DNA of 64,000 bases from Microbispora siamensis (GCF_016863095.1 NZ_BOOF01000016.1:29069-93068); one strand, 5' to 3'; numbered from the stretch's first letter, positions 49,314-59,897 are shown. Numbers and translations: made by a program. The notes: a model not told the origin generated them from the sequence alone.

Positions 49314-52300
49314 GTGACGAGGTGCATCGCCAAGCGTGTACGCGGATTCGTGGTTTGGATCGTCAGCCCGCTGGCACTGGCTTCGGTCGCGTTGGCGGCT
49401 CCGTTGAGCGCTCCGCCGGCCGCGGTCGCCGAAGTGGTCCGTCAGGCGGAGAACGCCTCGCCCTCACCGAGCGCGGACACGGCGCGCCACGACCGGAGGC
49501 CGGCACAGCGGTCCGACGAGGCCGCCGCGTCAGCCGCGGCACGCTCCTCACGGCATCGGGTGGAGGTGACCGGAAGCCGCACCGGCACCGAGACGGTGTA
49601 CGCCAACCCGGACGGTTCGTTCACCGTGGAGCAACGGAGCCGGCCCGTCCGGGTGCGCCGGGGTGACGACTGGGTACCGGTCGACCCCTCCTTGCGCCGC
49701 GCCTCGGACGGCTCGGTGACCCCCGGCGCCACCACGACGGGGTTGCGATTCTCCGGGGGAGGGACCGCGCCCCTGGCCACGATGTCGGGCGGGACCTGGT
49801 CGATGTCGCTGGCGTGGCCGGCGGCGCTGCCGACGCCTTCGCTGTCCGGGGAAACCGCGACCTACCGGGACGTACTGCCCGGCGTCGATCTGCTGGTGAC
49901 CGCGTCGAATGACGGATTCTCCGAAAGGCTGGTCGTGACCTCGCGCTCCGCCGCGGCCGATCCGGCGCTGCGCGAGGTCGCGTTCTCCCTGCGCTCTACC
50001 GGTGTTTCGGTGCTGGCGGGGGGCGACGGCGGGCTCGTGGGCCGGGACGAGGGGGGTGAGACGGTGTTCACCGCCCCGCCGCCGCTGATGTGGGACACCG
50101 CCGTGTCTCCCGGCGCGCCGCCACGGCAGGCCCGCGTGGGGCTCACCCTGCGGGACGGCACGCTGACCCTGCGGCCGGACCTGTCGTTCCTGCGCGATCC
50201 GGCCACGCGCTTCCCCGTCACGATCGACCCGTCGTTCAGCGGAAAGCGGCTGGACTGGACGACGGTGCTCGCCGGCTCCCCCGGTGTCTCCTTCTGGAAC
50301 GGACAGAACCTCGCCGACAGCGCCAACGGCAAGGTGATGGTCGGCTACGAGACGGAGCAATACACGCTGGCCCGCTCGTTCTTCCGGATGGACACCTCGG
50401 GCGTCAGGGGCAAGCACATCCTCAACGCGAAGTTCCAGATCACCGAGAAGTGGTCGTGGTCCTGCCAGGCCCGGCCGGTCCAGCTCTGGCACGTCGGCGT
50501 GATCAACTCGGGCACCACGTGGAACAGCCAGCCCCAGTGGATCAGGCAACTGGGCGAGGCCGACGTCGCGAAGGGCAACGAGAACTACGGCTGCGGCGAC
50601 GGGTCGGTCGAGTTCGACGTGACCTCGGCGGTGCGCGACGCGAGCGGCAGCGGGCGGGCGGATCTCACCCTCGGCCTCCGTGCGGCCAACGAGTCCGACG
50701 CCTACGGGTGGAAGCGTTTCGACGACAACCCGGTCCTGGCCATCACCTACAACACCGTGCCCGACGCGCCGTCCGGGCTGACCGTGGACGGAAAGCCCTG
50801 CGGCAGCGGGACATACGTCGGCACAACGACGCCGACGTTGCGCGCGAAGGCGTCTGACCCGGACGCGGGTCAGACGCTCGACGTGTCGGCCTACTGGGCG
50901 ACGCCCGGCTCGGCCACGAACGGCACCGACAAGGTGACCCAGACCAACGTGGCGAACGGCGGGCAACTCGTCGTGAGCGTACCCGCCGGGCGGCTGACCG
51001 ACGGGCAGTCCTACTACTGGCAGGCGCAGTCCACCGACAGGACCGACACCTCCCCCTGGTCCGGGCAGTGCGCGTTCACCGTCGACGCGACGCGCCCCGG
51101 CAGCCCTCCGACGGTGACGTCCGCCGACTACCCGGCCGACGGCGGCTTCCACGGCGGCAAGGGCAAGACCGGCATCTTCACCCTCGGCGCGGCCGGTGTC
51201 TCCGACGTGACGTCCTACCTGTACGGCTGGGCCGACCCGCCCACGACAGCGGTGGACGCCGGCACCCTCGGCGGCACCGCCACCGTGTCCGCGACGCCGC
51301 CGGGCGAGGGGATCAACACGCTGTACGTGCGGTCACGCGACAGGGCGGGCAACCTGTCCGACATCTCCAAATACGTGTTCTACGCGGGCTCGGCGAACGG
51401 CCCGGTGGGAAGCTGGATTCCGGACGACGGCGGGGGTTCGGGCACCACGTTGACCGACACCTCGGGGAACGGTCGTACGGCGACCCTGAGCGGCGGCGCG
51501 CAGTGGAGCGCCGGCCGGCTGCGGACGGCCGGCACCGCGATCTCCTTCGACGGGACGACCGGCTACGCCGCCACCGACGGCCCCGTCGTGCACACCGACC
51601 AGAGCTTTACGGTCTCCGCGTGGGTCCGGTTGACCTCCGCGGCCAAGTGGGCGACGGTCCTGTGCCAGGAAGGCGGGACGAACAGCGGACTCCTGCTGCA
51701 GTACGACCAACCCGGCAACCGCTGGTCCCTGACGGCGCAGACGGCCGACACCGCCGACCCGCCCGCCGTACGGGCCGGCTCGACCGCGCCGCGTACGGGC
51801 GTGTGGACCCACCTGCTCGGCACGTACGACGCCGGCGCGGGAGAGCTCCGCCTCTACGTCGACGGCGTCCTGTCCGGCACCGCCCCTGTGCGGATCGGCT
51901 GGAACGCGGGTGGCCGGCTGCTGATCGGGACCGAGAAGTTCAACGGCAAGCTCATCAGCTACTTCCCCGGCGACATCGCCGACGTCCGGGTGTGGGACCG
52001 GGTGGTCGACGCATCCGAGGCGAGGGCGCTCGCCACCGCACCGACCCTGGTCGGCGCCTGGAACCTCGACGGCGCGGGCGAGGACGCCTCCGGCTACGGC
52101 CGCCCCTTCGCGACCTCCGGCGGCGCGACGTGGACCGGAGGGCACAACGGGTCGGGCGGTGTCAGCTTCAACGGCACCGACGGGTACGCCGAGACGTCGG
52201 GCCCGGTGCTGCACACCGACGAGAGCTTCACCGTGGCCGCCTGGGTGCGCCTGACGACCACGAGCACCTCCGGCCGATGGGTCACCGCGGTCAGCCAGAA

Positions 52301-52670
52301 CGGAGCCGCCTTCAGCGCGTTCGTGCTCTCGTACAACGGCAGCCAGTGGGCGTTCGCGTTGCACGCCTCGGACGTGGACGACCCGGCGAAGTGGCGGGTC
52401 GCTGCGGACCAGCCGGTCCAGGCGGGGGTGTGGACGCATCTGGCCGGGGTCTACGACGCCGGCACCCGTGAGATGCGGCTGTATGTGAACGGCAGACTCG
52501 CCGCGAGCACCACCGGCGCCGCGCCGTTCGACGCGGCGCGGACGCTGGACCTCGGCCGGGCCCGCGTGTCGAGCGCGTGGGGGGACCGGTGGCCGGGCGA
52601 CGTCGACGACGTCCGTGCCTACCAGGGCGTTCTTTCCGACCAGCAGATCGTGACCCTGTTCAACGAGTGA
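49314..52670 (+). CDS. Secreted DNRLRE/LamG-domain protein
   Basis: 1118 residues. A signal peptide is likely (FVVWIVSPLALASVALAAPL). The N-terminal region has VRRGDDWVPVDPSLRRASDG and YRDVLPGVDLLVTASNDGFS, usual before RHS partners. A DNRLRE-like beta domain follows (ARSFFRMDTSGVRGKHILNA to WNSQPQWIRQ), then a fibronectin-like part (DAPSGLTVDGKPCGSGTYVG) and two LamG/concanavalin-like repeats (FDGTTGYAATDGPVVHTDQS and FNGTDGYAETSGPVLHTDES, about 450 bp apart). LamG domains bind glycans or surfaces. The RHS toxin gene starts 34 bp downstream, so the two should be exported together. Confidence 0.85.
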   Translation: MTRCIAKRVRGFVVWIVSPLALASVALAAPLSAPPAAVAEVVRQAENASPSPSADTARHDRRPAQRSDEAAASAAARSSRHRVEVTGSRTGTETVYANPDGSFTVEQRSRPVRVRRGDDWVPVDPSLRRASDGSVTPGATTTGLRFSGGGTAPLATMSGGTWSMSLAWPAALPTPSLSGETATYRDVLPGVDLLVTASNDGFSERLVVTSRSAAADPALREVAFSLRSTGVSVLAGGDGGLVGRDEGGETVFTAPPPLMWDTAVSPGAPPRQARVGLTLRDGTLTLRPDLSFLRDPATRFPVTIDPSFSGKRLDWTTVLAGSPGVSFWNGQNLADSANGKVMVGYETEQYTLARSFFRMDTSGVRGKHILNAKFQITEKWSWSCQARPVQLWHVGVINSGTTWNSQPQWIRQLGEADVAKGNENYGCGDGSVEFDVTSAVRDASGSGRADLTLGLRAANESDAYGWKRFDDNPVLAITYNTVPDAPSGLTVDGKPCGSGTYVGTTTPTLRAKASDPDAGQTLDVSAYWATPGSATNGTDKVTQTNVANGGQLVVSVPAGRLTDGQSYYWQAQSTDRTDTSPWSGQCAFTVDATRPGSPPTVTSADYPADGGFHGGKGKTGIFTLGAAGVSDVTSYLYGWADPPTTAVDAGTLGGTATVSATPPGEGINTLYVRSRDRAGNLSDISKYVFYAGSANGPVGSWIPDDGGGSGTTLTDTSGNGRTATLSGGAQWSAGRLRTAGTAISFDGTTGYAATDGPVVHTDQSFTVSAWVRLTSAAKWATVLCQEGGTNSGLLLQYDQPGNRWSLTAQTADTADPPAVRAGSTAPRTGVWTHLLGTYDAGAGELRLYVDGVLSGTAPVRIGWNAGGRLLIGTEKFNGKLISYFPGDIADVRVWDRVVDASEARALATAPTLVGAWNLDGAGEDASGYGRPFATSGGATWTGGHNGSGGVSFNGTDGYAETSGPVLHTDESFTVAAWVRLTTTSTSGRWVTAVSQNGAAFSAFVLSYNGSQWAFALHASDVDDPAKWRVAADQPVQAGVWTHLAGVYDAGTREMRLYVNGRLAASTTGAAPFDAARTLDLGRARVSSAWGDRWPGDVDDVRAYQGVLSDQQIVTLFNE

Positions 52671-52704
52671 TCCCGGCGGCACCGCCGAACAGTGGGAGGT
52701 ACGC

Positions 52705-55700
52705 GTGTCCACCCCTCGTTCCCGCGTACGGCGCGGCCATGCCCTCAAGCGGTCGCTGGCCGTGATGGCCGGCGGCACCGTGGTGGCGCTGCTGCTCGCG
52801 TTCACCGGAGAGGCCGCGGCGGGCGCCGCGGAATCCGCGAACGCGGCCGGGGCGGCACGGTTCCAGCCGCTGAAGGTGCAGCGCGAGCATGTGGTCGCCG
52901 GTGAGACCGACTCCTCCGTCCTGCCCTACGCCGCCGACCCGGCGGCGAGCCACGCCATACGAAAGGCGCCGGCGCCGCAGTGGCCGGCCGCCGGGAGCGC
53001 CACCGCGGACGTCGGCACGTCCACGGCGAAGGTCCCGGGGATGGGGATCGTCCGGGTGGGGCCGCCGGAGGGGCGTGCCGCGCGCTCCGTCCTGGAGCGT
53101 CCCCCGGCCCGGGTCGCCGTACGTGTGCTCGATCGGGGCGCGGCCACCGCCGCGCGGCGGCCGGACGCCGTGCTGCTGCGAGTGTCGCGTGCGGACGGCG
53201 AAGGGGTCGAAACGTCGCGCGCGGACGGCCAAGAGGTCCGAACGGCCGAGGCGAGCACGGCCCCGGTGCGGGTCACGGTGGACTATTCGGCCTTCGGCTC
53301 CGCCTACGGCGGCGACTGGGCGCGCCGGCTCCGCATGGTGAGCCTGCCGGAGTGCGCGGTGACCACGCCGGACAAGGCCGGCTGCCAGGGAACGGCGCTG
53401 CCGTCGCGCAACGACGGCACGACGGTGTCGGCCGAAGTGCCCGCCGCGGCGGGCGCCGGGACGCTGATGGCGGTGACCGCGGGCGCCTCGGGATCGTCGG
53501 GCAGCTTCGCGGCCACCCCGCTGACGGCCTCGGGCACGTGGTCGGCCGGCGGCTCGTCGGGCGACTTCTCCTGGTCGTACGCGCTGCGCGTGCCGCCCGC
53601 GCTGGGCGGTCCGGCCCCGCAACTGGCGCTGGCGTACTCGGCGCAGAGCGTGGACGGCCGGCACGCCGCCTCCAACAACCAGCCCTCCTGGATCGGTGAG
53701 GGCTTCGAGATGTGGTCGGGCTACGTGGAGCGCCGCTACAAGCCGTGCGGCGAGGACGGGGTGCAGCCGAAGACCGGCGACCAGTGCTGGGCGACGGACA
53801 ACGCCACACTCTCGCTGGGCGGCAAGGTCAGCGAGCTGATCCGCGACGATGCGACCGGCACCTGGCATCCCAAGGCGGACGACGGCTCGCGGGTGGAGCA
53901 CCTCACCGGCGCCGTCAACGGCGACGACAACGGCGAGTACTGGAAGGTCACCACCCCCAACGGCACCCAGTACTGGTTCGGGCTGACCCGCCTGCCGGGC
54001 TGGACCTCGGGCAGGCCGGAGACCAACTCGACCTGGACTGTCCCCGTGTACGGCAACAACGCGGGCGAGCCGTGCCACCAGTCGACCTACGACGCCTCGT
54101 GGTGCCGCCAGGCGTGGCGGTGGAACCTCGATTACGTCGTCGACCCGCACGGCAACTCCATGTCGTACCGGTATGCGAAGGAGACCAACAGCTACGGCCG
54201 CGACCTCGACCCGGCCAAGACCACGTCGTACGAGCGCGGCGGCTACCTCACCGAGATCGACTACGGCACGCGCACCGACGCCGAGTACGGCAACGCGCCC
54301 GCCCGGGTGCTGTTCACCGTGGCCGACCGCTGCCTGCCGAACACCGCCTGCGACTCGGCCCACCCGGCGAACTGGCCGGATGTGCCCTGGGATCAGTCCT
54401 GCACGGGCACCTCCTGCACGCAGACGTCGCCGACGTTCTTCACCACGAAGCGGCTGGCGAAGATCACGACACAGGTGTGGGGCGGGTCGGCGTACCGGGA
54501 CGTCGAGTCGTGGACGCTCAACCACACCTATCCGGACCCGGGCGACGGCACCCGGGCCGGGCTCTGGCTGGCCTCCATCAGCCACAGCGGGCTCGTCGGC
54601 GGCACGGTCTCCGTCCCGGACGTCACGTTCACCGGAGTGCAGTTGGCCAACCGGGTGGACACGGTCGACCACTCACCGGCCATGAACTGGTGGCGTGTCG
54701 CCTCGATCCGCACCGAGACGGGCGGCGAGATCTCGGTGCGCTACTCCGAGCCCGACTGCCTGGCCGGGTCACGCATGCCGTCGGCGCCGGAGTCGAACAC
54801 GCTGCGGTGCTATCCGGTCAAGTGGACGCCGCCCGGCTACACGGATCCCGTCACGGACTACTTCCACAAGTACGTGGTGACCGCGGTGTCCGAGACCGAC
54901 CACACGGGCGGCGCGCCCCGCGTGCAGACCCTCTACACCTACATCGGATCGCCGGCCTGGCACTACACCGACGACGACGGCCTCATCTCCGACGACCAGA
55001 AGACGTGGTCGGTGTGGCGCGGGTACGCCAAGGTGGGGGTCACCAAGGGCGACCCCGGCCAGCAGTCGTACGGAGAGACGCTGTACTTCCGGGGCATGGA
55101 CGGCGACCATCTGCCGTCCGGCACCCGGAGCGTCTCGGTGACCGACTCGCGCGGCGGCGCCCACACCGACAGTGACGCCCTGGCCGGCATGGTCCTCGAG
55201 CGGATCACCTACAACGGTCCCGGCGGCGCCGAGGTGTCCTCCGTGCTCACCGAACCGTGGATGTCGTCGCCGACCGCGACGCGGGTGCGCGACGGGGTCA
55301 CCACCCGGGCGCGTTACGTCAACACCGCGACCACGGTGCAGCGCATCGCGCTCGACGGCGGACGCGGCTATCGCCAGACGAAGACCGTCACCGGTTTCGA
55401 CAAGTACGGCGCGGCCGACCAGACGACCGACTACGGCGACGTCGACGACCCCGCCGACGACCAGTGCACGAAGTACACCTACGCCCGCAACACCGGCAAG
55501 TGGCTGCTGACCTTCACCTCCCGGGTGCAGACCTACGCCCTGTCCTGCGACAAGACCCCCACGTCCGCCGACCAGATCATCGGCGACGCCCGGACCTCGT
55601 ACGACGGGCAGGACTGGGGCGTCGCCCCCACCAAGGGCGACGTGACCCGGACCGAGTCCCTGAAGGACTGGGCCGACGGCACGCCTGCCTACCAAACCAC

Positions 55701-58700
55701 CAGCCGCATGGCGTACGACGCCTACGGCAGGGTCACCGACTCGTGGGACGTGGACGGCGACCGTACGACGACCGCGTACACGCCCGCGTCGGGCGGCCCC
55801 GTCACGAGGACCACCACGACCAACCCGCTCGGCTGGACCAGCACCGCCGACGTCGAGCCCGCCTGGGGCGCCACCATCGGGACGACCGACCCCAACGGCC
55901 GACGCACCGACGTGACCTACGACCCGCTGGGACGCACCACCGCCGTCTGGCTCCCCGGCCGCGCCAAGGGCAGCCAGACGGCGAACACCACCTACAGCTA
56001 CCTGATCCGCACCGACGGTCCCTCGACGGTCACGACCTCTACGCTGAACGCCAACGGCGGATACACCACGTCGTACGCCCTCTACGACGGCCTGCTGCGC
56101 GCCCGGCAGACCCAGGCCACGGCGGTCGGCCCCGACGGCGGGCGAATCGTGACCGACACCTTCTACGACACCGCGGGTCGCGCCTACAAGACCAACTCCG
56201 CCTACATCGCCGACGGCGCACCGGGAACCGGCCTGTTCACGGCGACCGGCGACAACGCCATCCCCGCCCAGACGCTCACGCTCTTCGACGGCGCCGGCCG
56301 GCCCACCGCCTCCGTGTTCCGCTCGCTCGGCGTGGAGAAATGGCGCACCACCACGTCGTACGGCGGCGACCACACCGACACGACCCCGCCGGCCGGGGGA
56401 ATCGCCACCAGCACCGTCACCGACGCCCGGGGCCGCACTGTCCAGCTGCGTCAGTACCACGGGCCGACGCCGTCGGGGACGTACGACGCCACCAGATACG
56501 CCTACAACGCCAAGAACCTGCTCGCGTCGGTCACCGACACGGCCGGAAACCAGTGGAAGTACGGCTACGACGTCCGGGGCCGCCAGGTTCGCGTGGACGA
56601 CCCCGACAAGGGCACCCTGACCACCGCCTACGACGACGCCGGGCGGATCGTCTCCACCACCGACGGCCGGGGGCGCACTCTCGCCTACACCTACGACGCG
56701 CTCGACCGCAAGATCGCCGTCTCGGACGGGACGACGAAGATCGCGGAGTGGACCTACGACACCCTCGCCAAGGGCCAGGTGACCTCCTCCACCCGGTGGG
56801 CCGGCGGCAACGCCTACACCACGGCGGTCACCGGCTACGACGCCGCCTACCGCTCCCTCGGCACCTCGATCACCATCCCCGCCGCCGAAGGCGCCCTGGC
56901 CGGGACCTACCAGTTCAGCACCACCTACAAGCCGGACGGCAACGTCTCCACCACCACGATGCCCGCCGCCGGGGGCCTTCCCCGTGAGGTCCTGGGCTTC
57001 ACGTACACCGACACCGGCCAGCCGTACACGCTCACCGGTGCGAGCACCTACGTCACGCAGGCCCAGTACACCCGCCTCGGCGAACCGGCGGTTCTCACGT
57101 TCAAGGTCGGCGGTCCGCTCGCCCAGCTCGGCTACTACTACGAGGAGTCCACCCGCCGTCTGGAGCGCAGTCTCGCCGTACGGGAGACCGCCCCGTCCAC
57201 GATCGCCGACCAGCGCCTGACCTGGAATCCCGCCGGAAACATCACCAAGATCGCCGACACGCCGGCCGGTGGCGCGTCCGACACGCAATGCTTCACCTAC
57301 GACTACCAGCGCAGGCTGACCGAGGCGTGGACGCCGTCATCCGGGGACTGCGCCGCCGACCCGTCGGTCTCGGCCCTGGGTGGGCCCGCGCCGTACTGGC
57401 AGTCCTTCCGCTACGACGTCGTCGGCAACCGCACCTCCTCGGTGGACCACACCGCGGCCGGTGACACCACCACCGGGCTGACCTACCCCGACCCCGGCGC
57501 TCCGCGGCCGCACGCGGCCCAGGCCGTCACCACCACGACCTCGGCCGGTTCCAAGACCATCTCCTACGCCTACGACGCGGCCGGCAACACCACGGCGCGG
57601 CCGACGGCGACCGACATCCAGCAGCTCACCTGGGACGCCGAGGGCCGCCTGGCAACCGCACGCGATACGAACGGCGACGTCTCCTACGTCTACGACGTCG
57701 ACGGAACCCGTCTCATCCGCCACGACCCCACCGGCGCGACCCTCTACCTGCCCGGGATGGAGTTACGGCTGATCACTGCCACCGGGACGGTCTCCGGCAC
57801 CCGGTACTACGCCTTCGGCGGCACGACCATCGGCCAGCGCACCGGCTCGGGCGTCACCTGGCTGATGCCCGACCGGCAGGGCACCGCCCTGCTGGCCGTC
57901 GAGGCGGTCGGCGACCAGAAGGTCACCCAACGGCGGCAGAAGCCCTTCGGCGAGCCGCGCGGCGCGACGAGCGTGAACTGGCCCAACGAGCACGGTTTCG
58001 TCGGCGGCACCGACGAGCCCACCGGCCTGACTCACCTCGGCGCCCGCGAGTACGACCCGGCTACCGGCCGTTTCATCTCCCCGGACCCGGTCTTCGACTC
58101 CGGCGACCCCCAGCAGATGGCCTCGTACGCCTACGCGGGCAACAGCCCGGTCACCGCCAGTGACCCGTCCGGTCTGAGGTACTACATCGAAGACGGTGGC
58201 GGTGGCGGTGGCGGTGGCAGCACGTCCACACCCAGCAAGCCGACTTCCAACAACGGCCCGCCGACCTCGACGCCGGCCCCGACCTACCCGGCACCGCCAC
58301 CGGCCTGCGAATGGTGGAACATCGGCTGCAACGCGCAGAAGGCGTGGAACGCGACCGTCAATTTCGCCGAGCAGCACAAGGCGGAGATCGCCGGTTTCGT
58401 CACCAGCACCGTCGTCGGCGTCGGATGCGGCGCGCTCATCGGCTGGACCGGTGTCGGCGCCGTCGCGTGCGGCTTCGTGGCGGGGGCCGCCGGGTCGATC
58501 GTCAAGGATCTCGTCGAGGGCGGTCACAGCCCGCAGGAGATGCTCCTCAACGCCCTCGTGGACGGCGGCATCGGCGCCCTCACCGGCGGGCTCATGTCGG
58601 TCGGCGGCGCGGCGCTCAAGGCCGGCGCCGCCGCCATGAAACAGGGCATCAAGGAAGCCGGCCAGGCCGCGATGAAGGCCGCCACCACAGAAGTGGCCGA

Positions 58701-59583
58701 GATGTTCTCCGGCAAGCTCAGCGGCGGCCTTCTCAAGAACGCCGGCAAGAGTGTGGTCGACTGCGTCGCCAACAGCTTCACTCCCGGCACCGCCGTACTC
58801 ATGGCCGACGGGTCGGCCAAGGCGATCGCCGAGGTCAAGCCGGGCGACAAGGTGAAGGCGACCGACCCCGAGACCGGCAAGACCGGCGCCCGCCGGGTCC
58901 TCGCGACCATCAGCGGCGAGGGTGAGAAGAACCTTGTGGACATCACCGTCGACACCGACGGCCCCCGCGGCGACCGCACCGGCCACGTAGTAGCCACTGA
59001 CGGCCACCCCTTCTGGGCTCCGGATCTGCGCCAGTGGATCGACGCCGGCCGCCTTCAGCCCGGCATGTGGCTCCAGACCAACGCGGGAACCCACATCCAG
59101 ATCACCGCGATCAAGAAGTGGACCGCCCACCAGCGCGTCCACAACCTCACCGTCGCCGATCTGCACACCTACAACATTCAGATCGGCGACTTGAGCATCG
59201 TCGTTCACAACTGTACTGGAAAGGTGCTGGGTATCGGCGGGGACAGGCTTACGAAATTTGCCGAAGAAAAATCTGTCGGGCATTTTATGAACTACTCTGC
59301 CGAAACCTTCCAGCATGCGGTTGTCAAAACGATTAAAAATCCGCAGGAGCCCCTTCATATTCTCCTTGATGAGTTTTCTGGAAATACTCCAGAGGAGATG
59401 TTCAACCTCGCATGGCAGGCCGGGATGAAGCCTGGGGCCTATGCGACCCAATGGGAGATGGCCCAGGTGAGACGATTCGTGGTCAACGGGGTGCGCCCGT
59501 GGAGAAGTATCAAGTTCTACCTCGGTGGCAACCCTGTCAAAGTTTCTGATGACGCGCTGTTTACGCCGGATGCGTTTCCGTAA
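52705..59583 (+). CDS. RHS-repeat polymorphic toxin with HINT autocleavage domain
   Basis: 2292 residues. Signal peptide (LKRSLAVMAGGTVVALLLAF); SpvB-like blade (GPAPQLALAYSAQSVDGRHA, near residue 310); long RHS/YD repeats (YDPLGRTTAVWLPGRAKGSQ and YDALDRKIAVSDGTTKIAEW); RHS core (HLGAREYDPATGRFISPDPV, near 1780). A Gly/Pro linker and hydrophobic segment (GFVTSTVVGVGCGALIGWTG) follow. The HINT domain has SFTPGTAVLMADGSAKAIAE, TDGHPFWAPDLRQWIDAG and ends in IQIGDLSIVVHNC. The last 122 residues (59215-59580) are the toxin tip, AT-richer and unrecognised. The shell should encapsulate the tip until HINT cleaves after HN. No convincing immunity gene follows. Confidence 0.88.
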   Translation: MSTPRSRVRRGHALKRSLAVMAGGTVVALLLAFTGEAAAGAAESANAAGAARFQPLKVQREHVVAGETDSSVLPYAADPAASHAIRKAPAPQWPAAGSATADVGTSTAKVPGMGIVRVGPPEGRAARSVLERPPARVAVRVLDRGAATAARRPDAVLLRVSRADGEGVETSRADGQEVRTAEASTAPVRVTVDYSAFGSAYGGDWARRLRMVSLPECAVTTPDKAGCQGTALPSRNDGTTVSAEVPAAAGAGTLMAVTAGASGSSGSFAATPLTASGTWSAGGSSGDFSWSYALRVPPALGGPAPQLALAYSAQSVDGRHAASNNQPSWIGEGFEMWSGYVERRYKPCGEDGVQPKTGDQCWATDNATLSLGGKVSELIRDDATGTWHPKADDGSRVEHLTGAVNGDDNGEYWKVTTPNGTQYWFGLTRLPGWTSGRPETNSTWTVPVYGNNAGEPCHQSTYDASWCRQAWRWNLDYVVDPHGNSMSYRYAKETNSYGRDLDPAKTTSYERGGYLTEIDYGTRTDAEYGNAPARVLFTVADRCLPNTACDSAHPANWPDVPWDQSCTGTSCTQTSPTFFTTKRLAKITTQVWGGSAYRDVESWTLNHTYPDPGDGTRAGLWLASISHSGLVGGTVSVPDVTFTGVQLANRVDTVDHSPAMNWWRVASIRTETGGEISVRYSEPDCLAGSRMPSAPESNTLRCYPVKWTPPGYTDPVTDYFHKYVVTAVSETDHTGGAPRVQTLYTYIGSPAWHYTDDDGLISDDQKTWSVWRGYAKVGVTKGDPGQQSYGETLYFRGMDGDHLPSGTRSVSVTDSRGGAHTDSDALAGMVLERITYNGPGGAEVSSVLTEPWMSSPTATRVRDGVTTRARYVNTATTVQRIALDGGRGYRQTKTVTGFDKYGAADQTTDYGDVDDPADDQCTKYTYARNTGKWLLTFTSRVQTYALSCDKTPTSADQIIGDARTSYDGQDWGVAPTKGDVTRTESLKDWADGTPAYQTTSRMAYDAYGRVTDSWDVDGDRTTTAYTPASGGPVTRTTTTNPLGWTSTADVEPAWGATIGTTDPNGRRTDVTYDPLGRTTAVWLPGRAKGSQTANTTYSYLIRTDGPSTVTTSTLNANGGYTTSYALYDGLLRARQTQATAVGPDGGRIVTDTFYDTAGRAYKTNSAYIADGAPGTGLFTATGDNAIPAQTLTLFDGAGRPTASVFRSLGVEKWRTTTSYGGDHTDTTPPAGGIATSTVTDARGRTVQLRQYHGPTPSGTYDATRYAYNAKNLLASVTDTAGNQWKYGYDVRGRQVRVDDPDKGTLTTAYDDAGRIVSTTDGRGRTLAYTYDALDRKIAVSDGTTKIAEWTYDTLAKGQVTSSTRWAGGNAYTTAVTGYDAAYRSLGTSITIPAAEGALAGTYQFSTTYKPDGNVSTTTMPAAGGLPREVLGFTYTDTGQPYTLTGASTYVTQAQYTRLGEPAVLTFKVGGPLAQLGYYYEESTRRLERSLAVRETAPSTIADQRLTWNPAGNITKIADTPAGGASDTQCFTYDYQRRLTEAWTPSSGDCAADPSVSALGGPAPYWQSFRYDVVGNRTSSVDHTAAGDTTTGLTYPDPGAPRPHAAQAVTTTTSAGSKTISYAYDAAGNTTARPTATDIQQLTWDAEGRLATARDTNGDVSYVYDVDGTRLIRHDPTGATLYLPGMELRLITATGTVSGTRYYAFGGTTIGQRTGSGVTWLMPDRQGTALLAVEAVGDQKVTQRRQKPFGEPRGATSVNWPNEHGFVGGTDEPTGLTHLGAREYDPATGRFISPDPVFDSGDPQQMASYAYAGNSPVTASDPSGLRYYIEDGGGGGGGGSTSTPSKPTSNNGPPTSTPAPTYPAPPPACEWWNIGCNAQKAWNATVNFAEQHKAEIAGFVTSTVVGVGCGALIGWTGVGAVACGFVAGAAGSIVKDLVEGGHSPQEMLLNALVDGGIGALTGGLMSVGGAALKAGAAAMKQGIKEAGQAAMKAATTEVAEMFSGKLSGGLLKNAGKSVVDCVANSFTPGTAVLMADGSAKAIAEVKPGDKVKATDPETGKTGARRVLATISGEGEKNLVDITVDTDGPRGDRTGHVVATDGHPFWAPDLRQWIDAGRLQPGMWLQTNAGTHIQITAIKKWTAHQRVHNLTVADLHTYNIQIGDLSIVVHNCTGKVLGIGGDRLTKFAEEKSVGHFMNYSAETFQHAVVKTIKNPQEPLHILLDEFSGNTPEEMFNLAWQAGMKPGAYATQWEMAQVRRFVVNGVRPWRSIKFYLGGNPVKVSDDALFTPDAFP

Positions 59584-59628
59584 TGAACTGGTCCGGCCCT
59601 GGATCCCCACTTGGGCACCATAACCGGC

Positions 59629-59683
59629 TGGTAGGGATGCGTTTCTGTCAACCCCGAAGAAGCCTCCCGTCGATCTTCGAGGA
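59629..59683. repeat. Diverged copy of the TA operator region (copy A)
   Basis: GGTAGGGATGCGTTTCTG, then GAAGAAGCCTCCCGTCGATC, aligns with 60592-60645 at roughly three of four bases with one gap. In copy A the inverted repeat of copy B is broken. Confidence 0.6.
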
Positions 59684-59794
59684 ACCGGCTCGGGGCTGGG
59701 CGAAGTGGACCGACTACGGCACGCCAAGGTGCGTGGGGACTGTGCGCGGCATCGCGGACGCCGGAAGCGACGCATGTCGCCAGGGCCGGCCGTG

Positions 59795-59897
59795 CTACGC
59801 CGTCCCCGTCACGCCCTCGGTCGGCAGGGTATGGCTCGCATTGGAGGGGCGGGGCAGGTGAAGTTCGCCTTTGCTCCCCCGGCAGGTGTTGGGCCGG
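59795..59897 (-). pseudogene. Decayed 3' end of a LuxR-type response regulator
   Basis: On the plus strand GTCACGCCCTCGGTCGG, ATGGCTCGCATTGGAGGGGC and GGTGAAGTTCGCCTTTGC run parallel to the 3' end of the intact regulator at 60676-60750 (GTCACGGACCTTGGTCGGGA, GGACTCGCGTTGGAGGGCGG, GGTGAGGTCGGCTTTG). Its minus-strand translation keeps the order of the last helix but with many substitutions and a shifted frame. It is a relict of a second copy. Confidence 0.6.

Noticed and set aside
54769..57288. Minus-strand frame of 839 codons
   Set aside because: Antisense of the RHS repeats; its Val/Gly-rich repeats mirror the YD repeats of the real protein.
58196..58215. Gly-coding GGTGGC repeat considered as a structural repeat or CRISPR-like element
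   Set aside because: Simply encodes the flexible Gly linker between RHS core and HINT region.
59583..59861. 92-codon ORF as immunity gene for the RHS toxin
   Set aside because: It crosses two relict sequences, has no fold-like pattern and no family resemblance.
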